This document shows positions 6,736 through 12,329 of a stretch of 12,329 nt of DNA, in pieces. The DNA is taken from contig DCIU01000085.1 in the NCBI GenBank assembly GCA_002317245.1, positions 1 to 12,329 on the forward strand, in the 5' to 3' direction. How positions within the stretch are numbered: the first letter of the stretch is position 1; each line of letters begins with the position of its first letter. The notes beneath the pieces were generated by a model. That model had not been told where the DNA came from, made no database searches, and saw only the letters and a program-made list of their open reading frames with translations. This stretch comes from Lachnospiraceae bacterium UBA1718 (GTDB lineage: Bacteria; Bacillota; Clostridia; Lachnospirales; Lachnospiraceae). The position numbers and the translations under genes were made by a program.

Positions 6736-7734
6736 ATGTCAGAAGATAAGAAGACTAAGAATAAAAAAGTTAAGAAGAATGCGCCCCCTAAGAAGCCTGC
6801 AAGTTACAAGGCCCCTGCCAAGTCTGCAACTCTCCAGTCTATAGAGAGACAGGAGAAGCTGGGTAATACAATTCCCTTAGGCTCCCTTACAGAGCAGTTA
6901 CCAAGCTTCGGACGTTCTCTGGACGCCCCTGTACGTAACCCAATTAAGCGTAAGGCGGCAGAGAAGAAAATAGAGAAGGCTAAGCGTAAGAGAGAAGAGT
7001 ACAGGGAATTCAATCCTAAGGAACACATTGGGCTCTTTGTAGCATTGGGGCTTCTTATTGCTGCAATTATAGCTGGAATAATTATTGTTACAGTATATAA
7101 GGTTGATACAGTCATCATCGATGGTAATGTTCATTATTCTAATGATGAGATATACAACTTCGTAATTGGTGACAGCAGGCTTAATCATAACTCTATATAT
7201 CTGTCGCTTAAGTATAAGGATAAGGAGATACAGGATATTCCCTTTATTCAGACTATGAGCGTTAAGATCGTGGATTCCAAGACTGTTAAGATCAATGTAT
7301 ATGAGAAGGCGGTAGCAGGATTTGTTGAGCATATGAACAGATACTTCTACTTCGATAAGGATGGTACTGTTATCGAGTCTTCCAACACAATGACCAAGGG
7401 TATTCCTCAGGTCATGGGCCTTAATTATGATCATATTGTTCTCTACGACAAGCTTCCAGTGGAGAATGACGATATATTCAAGCAGATTCTTGAGATGACT
7501 CAGCTGCTTGAGAAATATGAGATCGAAATGGATAAGATCTATTTTGATAAGAACTATAATATGACGCTGTACTTTGACAATGCGCGTATAAAAGTTGGTG
7601 ATTTTACAAATATCGATGAGAAAATTATTAAGCTTAAGACGATTCTTCCGGAACTTGAAGGCAAGAAGGGTGTCTTAAGACTTGATGGTTACGATGGAAC
7701 TGACAGTGTAATAACTTTTGAAGTTGACAAATAA
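6736..7734 (+). CDS. ftsQ: Divisome protein FtsQ/DivIB
   Basis: The 332-residue bitopic protein has a very basic cytoplasmic region (1-97; 27 Lys/Arg), one membrane span (about 98-121) and an extracellular part that starts with an FtsQ-type POTRA domain (VDTVIIDGNVHYSNDEI, about 123-139), followed by the beta domain to the end. FtsQ/DivIB binds FtsL and DivIC/FtsB and regulates septal synthesis. The start lies two bases after the ftsW stop and has no clear RBS, so translation probably depends on coupling to ftsW. The cytoplasmic region is about three times that of B. subtilis DivIB. Sequence identity in this family is low; the call rests on topology, the POTRA pattern and position before ftsZ. 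Confidence 0.9.
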   Translation: MSEDKKTKNKKVKKNAPPKKPASYKAPAKSATLQSIERQEKLGNTIPLGSLTEQLPSFGRSLDAPVRNPIKRKAAEKKIEKAKRKREEYREFNPKEHIGLFVALGLLIAAIIAGIIIVTVYKVDTVIIDGNVHYSNDEIYNFVIGDSRLNHNSIYLSLKYKDKEIQDIPFIQTMSVKIVDSKTVKINVYEKAVAGFVEHMNRYFYFDKDGTVIESSNTMTKGIPQVMGLNYDHIVLYDKLPVENDDIFKQILEMTQLLEKYEIEMDKIYFDKNYNMTLYFDNARIKVGDFTNIDEKIIKLKTILPELEGKKGVLRLDGYDGTDSVITFEVDK

Positions 7735-7759
7735 TGTTATAAATTTGTTAAAAAAGCCA

Positions 7760-7788
7760 TTGCCTTATATGGTAAAAAAAGATATTAT
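7760..7788 (+). promoter_or_regulatory. Putative ftsZ promoter
   Basis: TTGCCT (7760-7765) and TATTAT (7783-7788) are 17 bases apart, matching sigma-A at 4/6 and 5/6. The predicted start near 7795 lies between the in-frame ATG at 7792 and the strong RBS, so the resulting mRNA could use only the TTG at 7825. A separate promoter would let the abundant FtsZ be made at a higher level than the membrane division proteins upstream. Confidence 0.5.
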
Positions 7789-7809
7789 TAAATGTGTGTA
7801 ATTAGATAT

Positions 7810-7816
7810 AAGGAGG
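7810..7816 (+). promoter_or_regulatory. Strong RBS selecting TTG 7825 as the ftsZ start
   Basis: AAGGAGG is a full-strength Shine-Dalgarno, with 8 bases to an in-frame TTG at 7825. The in-frame ATG at 7792 lies upstream of this site and is preceded only by AT-rich sequence with no RBS. The TTG is therefore the likely start. Confidence 0.85.
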
Positions 7817-7824
7817 GCGATCCT

Positions 7825-9066
7825 TTGATTTTATTAGAGAATAATGAAGCTGAGAACGGCGCAAAAATCTTAGTAGTAGGTGTCGGTGGTGCCGGCAACA
7901 ACGCTGTTAACAGAATGATTGAAGAGAATATTACTGGTGTTGATTTCATCGGTGTTAATACAGATAAGCAGTGGTTACAGAAATGTAAGGCTCCAAGATT
8001 ATTACAGATCGGTGAGAAGCTTACAAGAGGACTGGGAGCAGGTGCAAGACCTGAGATCGGTGAGAAGGCTGCAGAAGAGAGCTATGACGAGTTAGCTGAG
8101 GCACTTCAGTCATACAACATGGTATTCGTTACATGTGGTATGGGTGGTGGTACTGGAACAGGTGCTGCTCCAGTAGTTGCTAAGATTGCTAAGGATATGG
8201 GTATCCTTACAGTTGGTGTTGTTACCAAGCCTTTCAACTTCGAGGCTAAGACTCGTATGGAGAACGCTATTGGCGGTATCGAGAGACTCCGTGACAGCGT
8301 TGATACACTTATCGTTATTCCTAACCAGAAGATTCTGGATATTGTTGATAGAAGAACTACAATGCCTGAGGCATTCAAGAGAGCTGATGAAGTACTCCAG
8401 CAGGCAGTACAGGGAATCACAGACCTTATTAATGTTCCATCTATTATCAACCTTGACTTCGCAGATGTTCAGACAGTAATGCGTGACAAGGGTATTGCTC
8501 ATATCGGTATTGGTACTGGTAAGGGTGATGACAAGGCTAAGGAAGCTATTCAGCAGGCCGTTGAGTCTCCACTTCTTGAGACAACAATCAAGGGCGCTAC
8601 AGATATTATTCTTAATGTTACTGGTGACATCTCTATGTTTGATGCAGATGATGCAGCAAGCTATATTATGGAGACAACTGGTGAGCAGATTAACTTGATC
8701 TTCGGTGCTATGTACGATGATTCAGAGCCAGACTATTGTAAGATTACTGTAATTGCTACTGGTCTTGACGAAGTTAAGACTACTACAATTGGAGCAAGAG
8801 CAGGAATGGTTGGAAGAACAGGCCTTACATCAAGACCAGCGAGTTCACCTCTTACATCAAGACCTCTTACACAGGCTCCTAGCCAGCCTACACCAAGACC
8901 TGTTACACCAAGACCAGCTACACCTGGTATTCCTAATGTTCAGGTTAATCAGGGTCAGGCACCAAGTGCTCAGGCTCCACGTAACTTCGGACAGAAGCCA
9001 ATCGACATTAAGAGCAAGGTAAGTTCACAGGATCTTCAGATTCCATCTTTCCTTAGCAAGAAGTAA
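7825..9066 (+). CDS. ftsZ: Cell division protein FtsZ
   Basis: From TTG the product is 413 residues. FtsZ is the tubulin-like GTPase that polymerises into the cytokinetic ring. The N-terminal phosphate loop KILVVGVGGAGNNAVNRM begins at residue 14. The tubulin signature GGGTGTG is at 107-113, and the T7 loop GITDLINVPSIINLDFADV supplies the catalytic acidic residue. After the GTPase core comes a flexible linker rich in Pro, Thr, Ser and Arg (TSRP/TPRP units) and a C-terminal partner-binding peptide DLQIPSFLSKK. An upstream ATG at 7792 would add 11 residues (MCVIRYKEGDP) encoded by the RBS itself and is rejected. No ftsA precedes the gene, unlike B. subtilis. A strong terminator follows. Confidence 0.97.
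   Translation: MILLENNEAENGAKILVVGVGGAGNNAVNRMIEENITGVDFIGVNTDKQWLQKCKAPRLLQIGEKLTRGLGAGARPEIGEKAAEESYDELAEALQSYNMVFVTCGMGGGTGTGAAPVVAKIAKDMGILTVGVVTKPFNFEAKTRMENAIGGIERLRDSVDTLIVIPNQKILDIVDRRTTMPEAFKRADEVLQQAVQGITDLINVPSIINLDFADVQTVMRDKGIAHIGIGTGKGDDKAKEAIQQAVESPLLETTIKGATDIILNVTGDISMFDADDAASYIMETTGEQINLIFGAMYDDSEPDYCKITVIATGLDEVKTTTIGARAGMVGRTGLTSRPASSPLTSRPLTQAPSQPTPRPVTPRPATPGIPNVQVNQGQAPSAQAPRNFGQKPIDIKSKVSSQDLQIPSFLSKK
8827..8915 (+). repeat. Short direct repeats in the FtsZ linker
   Basis: Four copies of ACA(T/C)CAAGACC occur at 8827, 8854, 8890 and 8905, encoding TSRP, TSRP, TPRP and TPRP. They sit in the disordered C-terminal linker. The near-identical DNA suggests that the linker length can change by slippage or unequal recombination. 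Confidence 0.8.
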
Positions 9067-9080
9067 AATAAAGCTATTTA

Positions 9081-9112
9081 AGACCTCTTAGGCAACTAAG
9101 AGGTCTTTTTTT
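9081..9112 (+). terminator. Intrinsic terminator of the division cluster
   Basis: A perfect 11-bp stem (AGACCTCTTAG 9081-9091, CTAAGAGGTCT 9096-9106) closes a GCAA loop of the stable GNRA type and runs into seven T residues (9106-9112). It lies 14 bases after the ftsZ stop and ends the dcw transcript before the tetR unit. Confidence 0.95.
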
Positions 9113-9163
9113 ATGCCTTGTTTGCAATAATGGCCTCATTTTATTGGTGAAAATAGACAAAAA

Positions 9164-9243
9164 AAGGAAACGAAAATTGTTGATTTCGTTTCTTGAAGCT
9201 AAGAATTGCTTTTGGTATATTATTGGTATAAGGAAACGAAAAT
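9164..9243 (+). promoter_or_regulatory. Putative TetR operator elements
   Basis: AAGGAAACGAAAAT occurs at 9164-9177 and again, identically, at 9230-9243. Between them TTTCGTTTC (9184-9192) is the inverse complement of GAAACGAAA (9167-9175), forming a 9-bp palindrome with an 8-base centre. The three elements bracket the predicted tetR promoter: the palindrome abuts the -35 and the third copy sits at the transcription start. This is the arrangement expected for autorepression by the adjacent TetR protein. Binding is inferred. Confidence 0.6.
9193..9221 (+). promoter_or_regulatory. Putative promoter of the tetR-GH2 unit
   Basis: TTGAAG (9193-9198) and TATATT (9216-9221) are separated by 17 bases and match sigma-A at 4/6 and 5/6. 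The start would fall near 9228, next to the second AAGGAAACGAAAAT copy. Another -10-like TATAAG (9227-9232) is possible, but its spacing to a -35 is poor. Confidence 0.45.
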
Positions 9244-9305
9244 AGATAAAATGGTTTCCGCAAACAAAGATTCAAGCCTAAATACTACAATCACGAGGAG
9301 CAGAG

Positions 9306-9881
9306 ATGGAAGAACAGAGAATTAGAATACTTGAAGGTGTAATAAAAGCATTCAATGCCAAGGGACTCAAGTTCACAATGGATGACCTTGCAGCAGTGCT
9401 TGGTATGAGCAAGAAGACTATATATAAGATATACAGGGACAAGGAAGAGATGTTCATTGCAATGGTGGACTACATCTTCGATAAGATTAAGGATAGTGAG
9501 CAGCTTATCCTGGCCGATGAGGGCTTAAGCCTGGAGAAGAAGATAGTAATGACACTTGGTGTTATGCCTGAAGGCTACAGTGAGATTGACTTCAGACAGC
9601 TCTATTCCTTAAGAGATAAGTATCCTCAGATATATAACCGCGTAGAGGAGAGACTTGAGAACGGCTGGGAGACGACCCTGGGCCTTCTTGAAGAAGGACA
9701 GAGACAGGGCATTGTCAGAGATGTTAACCTTCAGCTTCTTAAGATGATGATGGAATCATCCTTGGAGCAGTTCTTCCAGAGAGACATTCTTGTTCGCAAC
9801 AATCTGTCCTACTCAGAGGCATTAGAGCAGGTGGTAGGCATTCTTCTTAATGGCGTGTTCATTCCAGAGAGTGAGAGATAA
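9306..9881 (+). CDS. TetR/AcrR-family transcriptional regulator
   Basis: The 191-residue product has the TetR length and layout. The N-terminal DNA-binding domain (about 5-50) has the helix-turn-helix FTMDDLAAVLGMSKKTIYKIYRDKEEMF, with recognition helix residues SKKTIYKIY (35-43). The rest is an all-helical ligand-binding and dimerisation domain with no recognisable effector pocket. A good RBS (AGGAG, 5 bases before ATG) supports the start. The gene follows repeated GAAACGAAA elements and lies ten bases before a GH2 glycosidase gene, so it probably represses its own promoter and hence the glycosidase, being released by a sugar-related or other small ligand. The ligand is unknown. Confidence 0.93.
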   Translation: MEEQRIRILEGVIKAFNAKGLKFTMDDLAAVLGMSKKTIYKIYRDKEEMFIAMVDYIFDKIKDSEQLILADEGLSLEKKIVMTLGVMPEGYSEIDFRQLYSLRDKYPQIYNRVEERLENGWETTLGLLEEGQRQGIVRDVNLQLLKMMMESSLEQFFQRDILVRNNLSYSEALEQVVGILLNGVFIPESER

Positions 9882-9891
9882 GCTGATACTA

Positions 9892-12309
9892 ATGAGAATA
9901 TATATTAACAACGACTGGCAATTTAATAGAGAATTCGATGAAGCCATGACTTCACCTGCTTATGTTGGCCCTTGTGAGACGGTCAGAATTCCGCATTCGG
10001 TGGTAACCACACCATTTAATTATTTCGATGAGAGCATCTATCAGATGGTAAGTGGCTACAGGAAGGTATTTACTCCAGATGATTCCTGGAAGGACAAGGC
10101 AGTACTTCTTACCTTCGATGCTGTTGCTCATGAGGCTACAGTATTCTTAAATGGCAGGAAGCTTGGTAGCCACAGTAATGGCTATACCGCCTTCACCTAT
10201 GATATAAGCGAATCTCTTATCTTCGGCGAAGAGAATGTCCTGGCAGTTCAGGTGGACAGTAGAGAATCTCTTAATATCCCGCCCTTTGGCTTCGTGATTG
10301 ATTATATGACCTATGGCGGAATCTACAGGGATGTCTACATCGATATTAAGAATAAGACTTACATAAGCGATATATACGTACATCCTTCCCTTAGTATTAA
10401 GGATGGCAGGGCTGAAGAGGTCCTGGTGAACTCTGACATTACTATTACTGGTAAAAATGCGGACACTGGGTCATTCACAGTTCGTCAGACACTGACAGAC
10501 AGGCAGACTGGTAATAAGCAGACCTTCCAGCCTGATCAAAAGAGGCCAGAGAGTGAGACAGCATCTGAAGCTATTCAGAGAATAGAGACTTCCTTCCAGG
10601 TATCTGACATAAGCCTCTGGAGCCCGGATTCTCCCAATATGTATGACCTGGAGACAGAGATTCTCTTAGGTGGTGAGGTAATAGATAGTGTAAGTACTGC
10701 TACAGCCTTCAGAAGGTCAGAATTCAGAGCTGACGGATATTACCTGAATGGCAGCAAGTTCAAGTTCAGAGGACTTAACAGACATCAGTCATACCCCTAT
10801 GTTGGATATGCAATGCCTAAGAGCATGCAGGAGATGGATGCAGTAGTCCTTAAGAAGGAACTGGGACTTAATGCAGTAAGAACTTCTCATTATCCTCAGT
10901 CTCATTATTTTTTGAATAAATGTGATGAGATAGGCCTTCTGGTATTCACTGAGATACCGGGATGGCAGCATATAGGCGATGAAGAGTGGAAGAACCAGGC
11001 CTGTAAGAATGTCGAAGAGATGATTCTTCAGTACCGCAATCACCCATCCATAATGCTCTGGGGCGTTAGAATCAACGAGTCTAAGGACGATGATGACTTC
11101 TATACTCGTACTAATGAGATAGCCCACAGACTTGATCCATACAGGCAGACGGGTGGAGTCAGATGTGACACCAAGATGAATCTTCTCGAGGATGTCTATA
11201 CCTTCAATGACTTCATTCATGAAGGGGACAATCCAGGGTGCAGACCTAAGAGCAAGGTTACACCGAATGTGAATAAGCCGTACTTCGTAACAGAATATAA
11301 CGGCCATATGTACCCGACCAAATCCTACGACTGGGAGGAGCATAGAAGAGAGCATCTGATAAGACACGCCAACGTGCTTGATGCAATCGCAGGAGAGAGT
11401 GATATCTGCGGCAGCTTCGGCTGGTGCATGGCAGACTACAATACTCACAAGGACTTCGGCGCCGGTGACAGAATCTGTTATCACGGGGTTCTGGATATGT
11501 TCAGGAATCCCAAGATGGCCGCTGCCATATATAAGATGCAGCAGGAGGAGGAGATATTCCTTGATATAACATCCAGCATGGACATCGGTGAACATCCGGG
11601 ATGTGTGGCAGGGAAGACCTATATTCTTAGTAATGCCGATAGCGTCAAGATGTATAAGAACGGCAGATTTATCAAGGAATATAAGAAGTCTGACAGCGAT
11701 TATAAGAATCTTGCAGCTGGCCCCATTGTAATCGACGATATGATTGGCGATGCCATCGAGAAGACAGGTCGCTACAAGCCATCACAGGCTAGAGATATTA
11801 AGATATGCTTAAACGAGGCCGCTTTTTACGGAATGGGCGGACTGACCATCAAGGGTAAGCTTGCTGGATTAAGATGCATGCTGCTGCATGGCATGAAGAT
11901 GTCAGACATGGTGGATATCTATAACGAACACGTCAATAACTGGGGCGGAGAGTCTACGGTCTACAGGTTCGAGGCTATTGTAGGCGGCAAGGTAGTTAAG
12001 ACTCTGGTAAAAGAGCCTGCGACTTCAATACATCTGTCGGCAGTAGCTGATCATACGAGGCTTACGGATGGAGATACATATGACGTGGCAGCCATAAGGC
12101 TACTGATGAAGGATCAAAACGAGAATATTCTTCCCTATTATCAGGAAGTAGTGGAGATCAGGACTCAGGGAGATATCGAGATTATTGGAGATAAGGTCAT
12201 CTCGCTGAAGGGCGGAATGGGAGCAGTATATGTCAAGACCACTGGCCGCGACGTTCAGATAGAGATTAGTGTAGATAGTATTAAAGGAATTACAGTAATA
12301 GCAAAATAA
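9892..12309 (+). CDS. Glycoside hydrolase family 2 enzyme, beta-galactosidase-like
   Basis: From ATG 9892 the product is 805 residues with no signal peptide, so it is cytoplasmic and probably acts on imported oligosaccharides or glycosides. The domains are an N-terminal sugar-binding jelly-roll (about 1-165), an Ig-like domain (about 165-280), a TIM barrel (about 283-560) and C-terminal beta domains. Barrel motifs are RGLNRH (293-298, like the RGVNRH of LacZ), AVRTSHYP with H333, the acid/base pair N395-E396 in WGVRINES, and the probable nucleophile E468 in VTEYNGH. The 72-residue spacing of the two glutamates fits GH2 retaining enzymes. The GVRI before NE differs from the usual S-x-G-N-E form, so the substrate (galactoside, glucuronide or other) is open. 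An in-frame ATG at 9850 inside tetR would add 14 residues unlike the GH2 start and is not preferred. The gene lies ten bases after tetR. Confidence 0.92.
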   Translation: MRIYINNDWQFNREFDEAMTSPAYVGPCETVRIPHSVVTTPFNYFDESIYQMVSGYRKVFTPDDSWKDKAVLLTFDAVAHEATVFLNGRKLGSHSNGYTAFTYDISESLIFGEENVLAVQVDSRESLNIPPFGFVIDYMTYGGIYRDVYIDIKNKTYISDIYVHPSLSIKDGRAEEVLVNSDITITGKNADTGSFTVRQTLTDRQTGNKQTFQPDQKRPESETASEAIQRIETSFQVSDISLWSPDSPNMYDLETEILLGGEVIDSVSTATAFRRSEFRADGYYLNGSKFKFRGLNRHQSYPYVGYAMPKSMQEMDAVVLKKELGLNAVRTSHYPQSHYFLNKCDEIGLLVFTEIPGWQHIGDEEWKNQACKNVEEMILQYRNHPSIMLWGVRINESKDDDDFYTRTNEIAHRLDPYRQTGGVRCDTKMNLLEDVYTFNDFIHEGDNPGCRPKSKVTPNVNKPYFVTEYNGHMYPTKSYDWEEHRREHLIRHANVLDAIAGESDICGSFGWCMADYNTHKDFGAGDRICYHGVLDMFRNPKMAAAIYKMQQEEEIFLDITSSMDIGEHPGCVAGKTYILSNADSVKMYKNGRFIKEYKKSDSDYKNLAAGPIVIDDMIGDAIEKTGRYKPSQARDIKICLNEAAFYGMGGLTIKGKLAGLRCMLLHGMKMSDMVDIYNEHVNNWGGESTVYRFEAIVGGKVVKTLVKEPATSIHLSAVADHTRLTDGDTYDVAAIRLLMKDQNENILPYYQEVVEIRTQGDIEIIGDKVISLKGGMGAVYVKTTGRDVQIEISVDSIKGITVIAK

Positions 12310-12321
12310 TTGGAGGAAAAG

Positions 12322-12329
12322 ATGAAACT
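12322..12329 (+). CDS. Start of a downstream gene, cut by window edge
   Basis: GGAGG (12312-12316) lies five bases before an ATG at 12322, twelve bases after the GH2 stop. Only Met-Lys and two further bases are visible. The strong RBS and short gap suggest a third gene of the same operon. Nothing can be said about its product. Confidence 0.6.

Noticed and set aside
7792..7824. ATG 7792 as ftsZ start
   Set aside because: No RBS precedes it, the extra codons consist of the strong RBS region itself, and the predicted transcript starts at or after it.
8827..8915. Possible CRISPR-like array
   Set aside because: The 11-base repeats are in frame, coding and irregularly spaced (4-25 bases between copies), with no spacer-repeat pattern.
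9850..9891. ATG 9850 as GH2 start
   Set aside because: It lies inside tetR without an RBS and adds 14 residues unlike a GH2 N-terminus; MRIYINNDWQFNREF from ATG 9892 looks like the native start.
10789..11595. 268-codon minus-strand frame inside the GH2 gene
   Set aside because: It lies wholly opposite the TIM-barrel part of a well-supported glycosidase, with no RBS and no recognisable family.
1..12329. Mobile element, phage or defence system
   Set aside because: No transposase, integrase, terminal inverted repeats, tRNA attachment site or defence-like domain was recognised, and base composition looks even.

Overview
The window looks like a chromosomal segment of a low-to-mid GC Firmicute, most likely a Clostridia member of the Lachnospiraceae type (Butyrivibrio/Roseburia-like). 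This placing rests on gene order, the form of the FtsL-like protein, the PBP and FtsZ sequences, strong AAGGAGG-type Shine-Dalgarno sites and a sigma-A style promoter. The genus cannot be fixed from sequence reading alone.

Layout. Positions 1-1127 (minus strand) hold the first 375 codons of a MATE-family multidrug/toxin exporter whose C-terminus lies beyond the left edge. A 401-bp gene-free stretch (1128-1528) separates it from the division operon. It carries an extended -10 for the MATE gene, a rightward intrinsic terminator with no rightward gene upstream, a good sigma-A promoter (TTGTAT-17-TATAAT) and a 10-bp-phased series of TGG boxes that fits known MraZ operators. Positions 1529-9066 are a compact division and cell wall (dcw) cluster, all plus strand: mraZ, rsmH, an ftsL-type gene, a class B PBP (ftsI/pbpB-type), ftsW, ftsQ/divIB and ftsZ. 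The genes overlap or nearly touch except before ftsZ, which has its own putative promoter and a strong RBS that points to a TTG start. An 11-bp GNRA-loop terminator closes the cluster at 9081-9112. The precursor-synthesis genes often interleaved in dcw clusters (murE, mraY, murD, murG, murB) and ftsA are absent here.

After the terminator comes an accessory carbohydrate unit: a TetR-family regulator whose promoter is flanked by repeated TTTCGTTTC/GAAACGAAA elements, a cytoplasmic GH2 glycosidase (beta-galactosidase-like) ten bases downstream, and the first bases of a third gene with a good RBS at the right edge. These are probably one regulated operon.

How they work together. MraZ probably autorepresses the operon. 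RsmH methylates 16S rRNA. FtsL and FtsQ/DivIB form the divisome scaffold that activates the FtsW glycosyltransferase and its partner class B transpeptidase, while FtsZ builds the ring. No wholly new system was recognised. The main points of interest are regulatory architecture (MraZ boxes, possible coupling mini-ORF, internal ftsZ promoter, TetR operators), the pared-down dcw content, and unusual tails or inserts on the division proteins.
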